DNA from: JAKEHA01 sp964560355 | GTDB taxonomy: Bacteria; Krumholzibacteriota; Krumholzibacteriia; WVZY01; JAKEHA01 | Assembly (NCBI GenBank): GCA_964560355.1 | Contig: CAZLLI010000023.1 | Span: 1 to 35,746 of the forward strand | Direction: 5' to 3' | Length of the DNA stretch: 35,746 bases | Shown here: positions 7,897 through 14,776 of the stretch, in pieces | Numbering within the stretch: the stretch's first letter is position 1 | Layout of the letters: the number at the start of each line of letters is the position of its first letter | Position numbers and translations under genes: made by a program | Notes under the pieces: model-generated | What the model was told of the DNA's origin: nothing | Databases searched by the model: none | Seen by the model: the letters and a program-made list of their open reading frames with translations, nothing else

Positions 7897-8289
7897 TTAC
7901 CGTCGTCCGGTCGAGCCGCCGGGCGCGTCGCCGGCGAACTCAAAATCTTTGATCGCGTCCGACGTGCGCTCGAACGGCTTCAAGATGTTGCCGAACTCGA
8001 GCAAGTCGAACACCTCGCGCACTTCCGACTTCATCGCGGCGAGCTTGATGTCGCCCGCGTTGCGACGGATGCGCTTGATCTCGCTGATGAAGATACCCCA
8101 TCCCGCGGAGCTGATGTAAGTCACTCCGCTCAAGTCGACCACGATGCGATAGCACTTCTCGTCGACGATGCGCTCGAGCGTTTCTTCCAGGCCCGACGCG
8201 TTGGTAGTCTCGATGGTGCCCCGCAGGGTCAGGATCGAAACCGGATGGGCGGAACCCGTCCTCTCTTCGGAGATGATGAGCTTTTCCAT
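7897..8289 (-). CDS. Free STAS-domain protein, paralogue of its neighbour
   Basis: A 130-residue STAS protein from ATG 8289 (MEKLIISEERTG). The frame stays open far upstream but there overlaps the TPR gene and is arginine-rich, so the ATG giving a compact STAS domain is chosen. The phosphoacceptor loop is YISSAGWGIF with predicted acceptor Ser61, almost identical to the next gene; SEIKRIRRNAGDIKL also matches it closely, indicating tandem duplication. The C-terminal FEFAGDAPGGSTGRR tail is not shared. As for other RsbV/SpoIIAA-type proteins the expected role is to sequester a HATPase partner depending on phosphorylation; the partner is inferred from the neighbouring fusion protein. Confidence 0.92.
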   Translation of the reverse strand: MEKLIISEERTGSAHPVSILTLRGTIETTNASGLEETLERIVDEKCYRIVVDLSGVTYISSAGWGIFISEIKRIRRNAGDIKLAAMKSEVREVFDLLEFGNILKPFERTSDAIKDFEFAGDAPGGSTGRR

Positions 8290-8321
8290 GGTGTGTCTCG
8301 GAACCCCTTCGGATGCAAGGA

Positions 8322-9458
8322 CTAGTCCAACAGCGCTTTGAGTAGGAAGTGAATTCCTTGCCGGTCGTTCCCGGCCAGCTTCAGGTTTTTCTCGGCCTTT
8401 TTGAAGGCGGGATTGCGGCGCAGCGCCTGCCCGAACGCCTCGTGGGCCTTGTCGATCATGATCTTGCATTTTGCAGCGTACAAGACCCCCAGGTCGTTTT
8501 GGATGTCGGCGTAGCCCGGGTTCGCCTCCAGCGCGATGAGCAGGCGCTCGATCAGCCCGTCGATGTCCGTCTCCGACAGCTCGTCGGCCCGGAACTTGAG
8601 GATCAGGTAGATCTCGAGTGATAGGTCCGCGGTCGCGACGGTGTCCATCTCTTCTTTGATCTTGGACAGCTTCTCGAACACCTGGTCGTAGCGGTCGCTC
8701 TCGGCGGCGCGGCGCGCCTCCCGGAACTCCTCGGTATCCATCTGGGGCTTGAGCTGGATGTTCAAGTCGAGGATCCGCTTCATACGGCCCTTCAGGTCCT
8801 TCGAAAGGTCGTAGTCCTGCTTCAGGATCACGTTGAGCGACAGCGCGATGGCGAGGTTCAGGAGCGCCGCCTGGTAGTAGCGGTTGAGCTCGAGCGCGCG
8901 GTCGAAGGACGCCACCGCCTCGCGGCACTTTTCGAGTTTCAAGTACACGCGACCGAGGTCGTTGTGGAGGTCGGCGTAGGCCGGCGCGAGCTCGATCCCC
9001 TTCTGGAACGAGCGCAGCGCCTTGTCGAGGTCGCCGAGCGCGAGCAGGCAGTTGCCGAGGATGGCGTAGCCGCCGGCGTCCTCGAGCCCGAGCTTGATGG
9101 AACGAATCACCTCCGCCATGGCTTCGCGATAGAGCTTCTGGCGGTACAGAGCCTCGCCCAAGCGCAGGTGGGCGCGCCCGTCGACGTCCTTCTTCAGCCG
9201 CTCGCGCAGCTCGATCAGCGAGACCAGGCGCAGCTTGTACACGTCGTGCGCGCGACGCACGAGCGCGCGCAGCGACTCCGGCGCCAGCGACGGGTCGTAG
9301 CGCTCGCTCTGGCGCGACAGCAACGTGCCCTCGTGGAACAACGAGGTCACCACCGTCCGCTGCGACGGCACCAAGCTGGACTGCACGTAGTAGCGCGTCC
9401 CGCTGGACACGATTTCGCTACGGTGATCGTAGCCTTCCATCGTCATGGCCTCACTCAT
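8322..9458 (-). CDS. Tetratricopeptide-repeat (TPR) scaffold protein
   Basis: A 378-residue protein without signal peptide or TM helix, so probably cytosolic. After an N-terminal segment of about 90 residues, at least three classical TPRs follow at about 96-197 (AHLRLGEALYRQKLYREAM, GYAILGNCLLALGDLDKAL, ADLHNDLGRVYLKLEKCREAV), then a helical linker, and another pair at about 300-360 (LIALEANPGYADIQNDLGVLY, AFGQALRRNPAFKKAEKNL). TPRs mediate protein-protein contacts; the specific function is not recognisable. It sits between the ParA/ribbon-helix-helix pair and the two STAS genes (46 and 32 bp gaps), so a scaffold role in the same regulatory system is plausible. A GGAGA element precedes the ATG, and a good -10 with 17-bp spacing lies directly upstream. 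Confidence 0.9.
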   Translation of the reverse strand: MSEAMTMEGYDHRSEIVSSGTRYYVQSSLVPSQRTVVTSLFHEGTLLSRQSERYDPSLAPESLRALVRRAHDVYKLRLVSLIELRERLKKDVDGRAHLRLGEALYRQKLYREAMAEVIRSIKLGLEDAGGYAILGNCLLALGDLDKALRSFQKGIELAPAYADLHNDLGRVYLKLEKCREAVASFDRALELNRYYQAALLNLAIALSLNVILKQDYDLSKDLKGRMKRILDLNIQLKPQMDTEEFREARRAAESDRYDQVFEKLSKIKEEMDTVATADLSLEIYLILKFRADELSETDIDGLIERLLIALEANPGYADIQNDLGVLYAAKCKIMIDKAHEAFGQALRRNPAFKKAEKNLKLAGNDRQGIHFLLKALLD

Positions 9459-9470
9459 TCGCTGTCTCCG

Positions 9471-9499
9471 ACTATACCGCTCGCGCCCGGGCCGAACAA
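9471..9499 (-). promoter_or_regulatory. Candidate internal promoter before the TPR-STAS-STAS genes
   Basis: Minus-strand TTGTTC (9499-9494), a 17-bp spacer and TATAGT (9476-9471) lie in the 46-bp gap after the ribbon-helix-helix gene. TATAGT matches five of six -10 positions and stands out in this GC-rich DNA. A start 6-8 bases downstream would leave only about six leader bases before ATG 9458 and cut into the GGAGA ribosome-binding site, so the promoter would give a nearly leaderless message. Confidence 0.35.
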
Positions 9500-9504
9500 G
9501 CGGC

Positions 9505-9777
9505 TCACGGGACGTCGTCCTCGGTGAGGAGCGTGATCGCGATCCGGATCAACTCGTCGCGCGAGACGTCGCGCCCGCGCGCCTTCAGGCGCTCGCGCAC
9601 CTTGTCGAGGTGCTTCAAGCTCGACGGCGTCAAGCGCACCGCGATCGCGATCTCCTTGGTGTCGCCTTCCAGGCGCACCTTGCCCTTGATGAGGCGTTCG
9701 ACGGTGCGCGACGCGCGCGCCTCGTTGGCGTCCTCGAAGGGGTCGCGTCCGATGGATCGTTTGCGTCGTTCAGGCAC
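9505..9777 (-). CDS. Small ribbon-helix-helix (RHH)-like protein paired with ParA
   Basis: A 90-residue basic protein starting at GTG 9777. The C-terminal half fits an RHH fold: strand KEIAIAVRLT (about 41-50), helix SSLKHLDKVRERLKARG (52-68), then SRDELIRIAITLL (72-84). Residues 1-40 are charged and probably flexible (RRKRSIGRDPFEDANEARAS). RHH proteins bind DNA as dimers, and small RHH proteins next to ParA often act as its DNA-binding or ATPase-stimulating partner through a basic N-terminal tail. The start overlaps the end of parA by 8 bp, which strongly suggests co-translation and partnership. It could be a non-specific anchor rather than a centromere-binding protein; no parS-like repeats are seen nearby. 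Confidence 0.8.
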   Translation of the reverse strand: MPERRKRSIGRDPFEDANEARASRTVERLIKGKVRLEGDTKEIAIAVRLTPSSLKHLDKVRERLKARGRDVSRDELIRIAITLLTEDDVP

Positions 9778-10507
9778 GGGCCAGCACTTCCTCGGTCAAT
9801 TGATAGTAGTCGAACGCGCCCCGCGACATGGGCGAATACTCGAATATGGTCTGGTTGAAGCTGGGCGCCTCGCGCAGCGACGTGTTGACGCGAATCACCG
9901 TCTTGAACACCTGCTCCTGGAATCGTTCCCGCAGCGCCTCCAGCACGTCGATCGAGAGGCGCGTGCGGCTGTCGTAGAACGTGGGCAGGATGCCGAGAAT
10001 CGAGGTCTTGCGCTCGGTCTGGCCGTTGATCTCCTCGATGATCTGCATGGTCTGGCGCGCGCCCGCCTGCGCCAGGTAGTCCATGCTGACCGGAATGATG
10101 ACCTGGTCCGCGTACACGATCGCGTTGATGTTGATCAGGTTCACGGTCGGCGAACAGTCGCAGATGACGACGTCGCAGCCGCGCAGGTTCTTGAGCGCCA
10201 TCTCGAGGCGCCGCTCGCGGCTCGAGCGCGACGCCAGCACCATCTCGATCTCGGCCAGGTCGCGTCCGCCGGAATCGATCACGAACAGATTCTGGCGCGC
10301 CTCGATGACGTCGACTTCGCCCGACTGGAGCAGATTGCACAGCGTGCGCTCGCCCTTGACGTCGAACGCGATGGCGACGTTGCGCTGGGGATCGCAGTCG
10401 ACGATCAGCACCTTCATCCCGCACAGCGCGAGGCCGTGGCCGAGATTGATGGCGGTGGTGGTCTTTCCGGTCCCGCCCTTCGACGTGATGATGGCGATTT
10501 TTCGCAT
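9770..10507 (-). CDS. ParA/MinD-family ATPase (orphan type)
   Basis: A 245-residue Walker-type ATPase. The deviant Walker A box KGGTGKTT is at residues 10-17, Walker A' VDCDPQRN at 36-43, and Walker B VVICDCSPT at 113-121; the typical PVSMDYLAQAGARQ switch region is at 139-152. Family members dimerise on ATP, bind DNA or membrane non-specifically, and position cargo (plasmids, chromosomes, chemosensory clusters, carboxysomes) with a partner that stimulates hydrolysis. Encoded 20 bp after the partner-switching fusion and overlapping the RHH gene by 8 bp, with no replication gene or parB homologue, it looks like a cargo-positioning ParA rather than a replicon-partition system. The cargo is unknown; the envelope or signalling proteins of this block are candidates. 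The ATG gives the standard family N-terminus. Confidence 0.94.
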   Translation of the reverse strand: MRKIAIITSKGGTGKTTTAINLGHGLALCGMKVLIVDCDPQRNVAIAFDVKGERTLCNLLQSGEVDVIEARQNLFVIDSGGRDLAEIEMVLASRSSRERRLEMALKNLRGCDVVICDCSPTVNLININAIVYADQVIIPVSMDYLAQAGARQTMQIIEEINGQTERKTSILGILPTFYDSRTRLSIDVLEALRERFQEQVFKTVIRVNTSLREAPSFNQTIFEYSPMSRGAFDYYQLTEEVLARA

Positions 10508-10527
10508 GGCGTCGCGGGTTTTCGACC

Positions 10528-13500
10528 CTACTTCTCGTCGTCGTCCTGGCCCTTCGGCGTGTCGTCGGACTGGTTGCGCAAGCGCTCGCCGTAGCGCTCC
10601 CACCCGAGCGAGCGCAGCTTCTTGTCGCGGTCGATGTTGCGATCCTCCACCGCGGAGTCCACGTCGACGCTGGACGGTCCGGTGGGATCCTTGAACTCGC
10701 GACGGCCCCACAGCGGCGGCTCCGCGGGCGCGTCGTCGTCGACCGGATCGACCACCTTGCGCGCCTCGGGCGCGCGCGCCGGCTCGGGTCGCGTCGTCTT
10801 CGGCGGCGGCGTCGACAGCACGTCGTCGAGTCCGTCGTCGTGGGTGGACGTAGGCGCGACGTCGACGGGCCTGGCGGCGCCGCGGTCGCGCGGACGCGGC
10901 GCGCTGGTGTCGGCGGGTGCGCCGCTCGCGGGCTCGGGCCCGCTGGTCGTGAGCGTTCGCAGCGCCTCCGCTTCCGTCGCGTAGGCGGGAATGAAATTGC
11001 GGAACTCGAGCGCGTCGTACACGTCGAACAAATCCGGACCCATGCCGACCAGCGCCACCGAGTGCGTCGCCTCGAACGCGCGCGCGAACTGTCCCCACCC
11101 GCTGCTCGACACATACTCGACCTTGGCGAGGTCGAAGACGAACGCGCGCGGCCGGCGTTCGATCTCGCGCCCCAGTTCGTCGGCGATGAGCGACACCGCG
11201 GTGGCTTCGATCACGCCTGCGAGGCGCGCGATGCGGATGCCGTCGGGGCCGTCGACCCACGAGAGGTCGAGCCCGGGCGTGGCCGCGAGCGACCACGTCG
11301 AGCGCATGGCTTCGGTGGGTTCGTCGAGGCGCGCGGGCTTGGCCGGCTCCGCCGCCGCGGGTACGTCGGTGCCCGGCGCCGCGCGGCGGAAGTCGTCGAC
11401 CGCGTCGGCGAAGATGTCGAACGACGACAGCACGATGTTGAAGCCCAGCATGGTGAACACGTAGTACACGTCGGGGTCCATGCCGAAGAGCTTGATGTCG
11501 CCGCCCGCGCGGCGCACCTCGCGCAGACGCTCGGTGAACACGCCCCACCCGCCGCTCGACACGTACTCGACGTGCGACATGTCGGCCACGATCCGGGTGC
11601 GCCCGCCCGCGATCACCTGCGCGAGCGCTTCGCGCAGGCGCTCGGCGCTCACGGTGTCGATGATGCCGCCCAACGACAGCACGGCGATGTCGCCCTTCTC
11701 GCCCACGGTGGTGGCTTCGATGCCCAGGCTCTGCCACTCGCGCGCCTCTTCGGGCACGAGGTCCAGCGCGCTGTCTTCGAAGTCGACGCCGATGCGCGCG
11801 TCGCTGTCGACGTGCGCGGGCTTGGGCGCGGCCGCGCCGCGCTGCTCGGGCGGGAGCGCGAGCCACGCGCGCGCCTCCGACACACTGGTGAACGAGCGCA
11901 GCACGTCGGCGAACCCGAGCAGCTCGTACACGTCGAACACTTCCGCGGTCATGCCGGAAAGGACGATGTCGCCGCCGCGCTTACGCAGCCCGCCGACTTC
12001 GCCCACGAAAATGCCCCACCCGCCGCTCGACACGTAGGTGACGTCGGCGAGGTCGACCACGATCTTGGCCGCGCCCGCGGCGGTCAAGTCGCGCAGTTTG
12101 CGCTCGAGGCCCGCCGACGACGCGGAGTCGACGTGGCCCGACAGGCGCACGTCGGTGATGCCGTCCGACGTCGACACCGAGACGCTGACGCCTTCGATGT
12201 GGTACAGCGCGGGGGCGGAATCGGCCGACGGCGCGCCGGCTTCTTGCGCGCTCGGCGTGGGCGGCATGACGCCCGGAATCTCGCGCAGGAGGTCGTCGAC
12301 CAGGTCGCCGGTCGCGGGGGTGCGCGCGCGCTTGGCGTCGGCGGGTGCCACCGCCTCGCCGTCCTTCACGATGCCGTGGCGGCGCAAATAGTCGACGCGC
12401 AGGTCCTTGGTGTTCATGTTGAGGCGCTTGAGCTCTTCGTACACCATGCGCTCGGTGATATGGAGCGACGCGTCGCGACCCTTGTTGTACTCCTCCGCGA
12501 TGCGCTTGGCGCCGAGCTCGGGGTCGTTCGCGATGATGCGCACGATCTCCTTGCGCGCTTCCAGGCTCACGCGTTTCAGGCTGACGTCGTCGCGCAGCAC
12601 GTCGTTACGGAGCCCGCGCTCGCCCATCACCTCGAGGCGCTTCTTGTAGCGGTAGTACGTCGCCGGCGACACCTTCATCTGGCGGCACGCATCCTTGACC
12701 GCCATGCCCTGCACGTCGACGAGGTCGATCAGCTTCTTGCGAATGCCGAACAGGATGTCGTCGGCGGTCATGCGCTCCTTGATCGCCACCACCGTGATGT
12801 CGTCGCTCTGCGGATAGTTGCCGGTGAAGCCCTTGATGTCGGCGTCGAGGCGCGCGATGAATTCGTTGGGCGACATCTGGCCGTGGTTCTTCACCATTTG
12901 CACCAGGCGGTCTTCGCCGTACTGCTCGCGGCGTTCGTTCATCGCCTCGGTGACGCCGTCGGTGTAGATCACCAGCATGTCGTCCTTCTTGAGGCGAATC
13001 TTCTCCAGGCTGATGGAACGGCGGAACAGCGTCTCGTCGGGGAGGCTGATGCCGACCGGGAAGCCGCGCGGATTCAGGAAGAAGGTCTCGCGCGTCTCGT
13101 GGCGGTACAGAATCATCGGGTTGTGGCCGGCGCTCGCGTACGAGATCACGCGATTCTTGGAATCGAGGATCACGTAGAACATCGTCACGAACATGCCCTT
13201 CTTCATGTCGTCGGTGACGAAGGCGTTCATCTTGGCCATGACGTCGGAGGCGTTGCGATTGCCGCGCGCCTCCATGCGCAGCGCGGTGCGGATCATGGTC
13301 ATGACCAGCGAGCCGGGGACACCCTTGCCGGACACGTCGGCCACGACCACGCCGATGGTGTCGTCGTCGACTTGCACGAAGTCGTAGTAGTCGCCGCCCA
13401 CTTCGGCCGCCGCTTGGTACAGCGGCGCGATGTCGTAGCCGCTGATCTCCGGGCGCCGGCGCGGCAACAACGACTGCTGGATCTGCTTCGCGACCTCGAT

Positions 13501-14775
13501 CTCCTTCTGCATCTTTTCCTGCTCGAGGATCGAGTCGCGCGCCTTCTTGAACTTCTCCGTGATCTCGTTGAACACGCCCGCGATGGCGCCGATCTCGGCG
13601 GGCCCGCGCACGTCGAGCTTGCCGTCCATGTTGCCGTCGCCGATGGCGCGGACACCGTCGGTGAGCAACTGAATGGGCCGCACGAACACCTGCACGAGCC
13701 CCATGATAAGCAGGATACCGACCGCGAAGATGACGAACAGGAGGAGCGTGGTGGCGAGGCGCGTGTCCTCGATGGAATCCTCCACCGCGTCTTTGTAAAC
13801 CCCGAGGTGGAAGGTGCCGACGTCGAAGCGCTGGCCGTCGGCGCCGGGGACGCCCACCGCCACCGCGATGTCGCGCACCTCGTGACCGGCGACGTCGTGG
13901 CGCGTCCACGTCACCGCGCCGTCTTGCCGGATCATGTCGCCGCGCACGCCGGGGTCGGGCTGGAACACTTCCGCGACCTTGCCGGACGCGCGCACGTTTC
14001 CGGTGGCGTCGACGACGCGCGCGTACGCGATCTCCTGCGCCGACCCCACCAGCTTGGTGAGCTCGGTGGTGAGGTTGGTCTGGTCGATCGAAAACTCGTT
14101 GGGGTCGACCAGCGTCGACACGCTGCGGCTCGCGATGCTCTCCGCCAGGCGCTTCTTCTCCATCCACTGCGTGGTGCGCTGGGAGTCGATGTCGTGGGTT
14201 TGCCGCAGCATGATGAACACCCACGCCACCAGCATGAGCGCGGCCAAACCGCCGCTCGCGCGCAGCATGAACTTGAAGCGGAGCGTGCCGCGGAACGGCA
14301 TCTTCTCCGGCATCACCGCGGCGGAGAACGCGGCCTGGCTGCGCTTGGTGAGAATGAGCTCGTTGCCGGTGTCGGTGGCGCGGTACTCGACGCCGTCCAT
14401 CAAGCGATTGATGAGGAAGACGCCGAGGCCGCCCTTCTTGCCGGTTTCGACGTACTGGTCGAGGTCGGGGTCCTTGACGCTCGCGAAGTCGAAGTGCTTG
14501 CCGCGGTCGCGCAGGTGGATGCTGACCCTGCCGGCGTCGATCTCGGCCAGCACCGAAATCTCGCCCGTCTCCGTCTTCCCTTCGTAGGCGTGCTTGATGA
14601 TGTTGGTGCACGCTTCGTCGACCGCGAGCTTGGTGTTCGCGATCTCGCGCTGGCCGAAACCGGCGTCTTCGCACACCGCGACCACGAAGTCGCGCACGCG
14701 CCCCAGCTGGCCCTCGCTGGCCAGCACGGTGAGCTCGCGCGTCTCGCGCTTCTCGACCAGGTTGGAGCGCGCCAT
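10528..14775 (-). CDS. Single-chain partner-switching regulator: HATPase - TM - sensor - TM - HAMP - SpoIIE PP2C - double HTH - three STAS
   Basis: A 1415-residue inner-membrane protein. Residues 1-145 are an RsbW/SpoIIAB-like HATPase (N-box E54/N58 in DEACTN, D90-R-G, GGLGVF at 115-120). TM1 is about 169-190, a periplasmic sensor 191-338, and TM2 340-365, followed by HAMP and coiled coil to about 440. The SpoIIE/RsbU PP2C domain is about 440-668, with GGDYYDF (460-466), VADVSGKG (478-485), YTDGVTEA (604-611) and QSDDIT (656-661) intact. Residues 670-790 form two HTHs resembling IS481/IS3 transposase N-termini. STAS domains lie at about 863-975, 1021-1132 and 1170-1275, with predicted acceptors S917, S1074 and S1224. 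A proline-rich acidic tail ends the protein. Kinase, phosphatase and antagonist are normally separate proteins. The start is ATG 14775, one base after the upstream stop, with AGGAGA before it. No sigma factor gene is nearby. Confidence 0.93.
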   Translation of the reverse strand: MARSNLVEKRETRELTVLASEGQLGRVRDFVVAVCEDAGFGQREIANTKLAVDEACTNIIKHAYEGKTETGEISVLAEIDAGRVSIHLRDRGKHFDFASVKDPDLDQYVETGKKGGLGVFLINRLMDGVEYRATDTGNELILTKRSQAAFSAAVMPEKMPFRGTLRFKFMLRASGGLAALMLVAWVFIMLRQTHDIDSQRTTQWMEKKRLAESIASRSVSTLVDPNEFSIDQTNLTTELTKLVGSAQEIAYARVVDATGNVRASGKVAEVFQPDPGVRGDMIRQDGAVTWTRHDVAGHEVRDIAVAVGVPGADGQRFDVGTFHLGVYKDAVEDSIEDTRLATTLLLFVIFAVGILLIMGLVQVFVRPIQLLTDGVRAIGDGNMDGKLDVRGPAEIGAIAGVFNEITEKFKKARDSILEQEKMQKEIEVAKQIQQSLLPRRRPEISGYDIAPLYQAAAEVGGDYYDFVQVDDDTIGVVVADVSGKGVPGSLVMTMIRTALRMEARGNRNASDVMAKMNAFVTDDMKKGMFVTMFYVILDSKNRVISYASAGHNPMILYRHETRETFFLNPRGFPVGISLPDETLFRRSISLEKIRLKKDDMLVIYTDGVTEAMNERREQYGEDRLVQMVKNHGQMSPNEFIARLDADIKGFTGNYPQSDDITVVAIKERMTADDILFGIRKKLIDLVDVQGMAVKDACRQMKVSPATYYRYKKRLEVMGERGLRNDVLRDDVSLKRVSLEARKEIVRIIANDPELGAKRIAEEYNKGRDASLHITERMVYEELKRLNMNTKDLRVDYLRRHGIVKDGEAVAPADAKRARTPATGDLVDDLLREIPGVMPPTPSAQEAGAPSADSAPALYHIEGVSVSVSTSDGITDVRLSGHVDSASSAGLERKLRDLTAAGAAKIVVDLADVTYVSSGGWGIFVGEVGGLRKRGGDIVLSGMTAEVFDVYELLGFADVLRSFTSVSEARAWLALPPEQRGAAAPKPAHVDSDARIGVDFEDSALDLVPEEAREWQSLGIEATTVGEKGDIAVLSLGGIIDTVSAERLREALAQVIAGGRTRIVADMSHVEYVSSGGWGVFTERLREVRRAGGDIKLFGMDPDVYYVFTMLGFNIVLSSFDIFADAVDDFRRAAPGTDVPAAAEPAKPARLDEPTEAMRSTWSLAATPGLDLSWVDGPDGIRIARLAGVIEATAVSLIADELGREIERRPRAFVFDLAKVEYVSSSGWGQFARAFEATHSVALVGMGPDLFDVYDALEFRNFIPAYATEAEALRTLTTSGPEPASGAPADTSAPRPRDRGAARPVDVAPTSTHDDGLDDVLSTPPPKTTRPEPARAPEARKVVDPVDDDAPAEPPLWGRREFKDPTGPSSVDVDSAVEDRNIDRDKKLRSLGWERYGERLRNQSDDTPKGQDDDEK

Positions 14776-14776
14776 G

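Noticed and set aside
9505..10507. Plasmid or integrative-element partition locus
   Set aside because: ParA and RHH alone occur here, without ParB, parS-like repeats, replication or integrase genes, and inside an operon of signalling genes.
12400..12780. Transposase remnant or active insertion sequence
   Set aside because: The HTH pair is in frame inside a long intact gene, no DDE domain or terminal inverted repeats are seen, and the base composition matches the neighbours.
7501..14775. Standard sigB-type operon
   Set aside because: No sigma factor gene is present in the window, so a sigma target cannot be claimed despite the anti-sigma-like HATPase and the STAS proteins.
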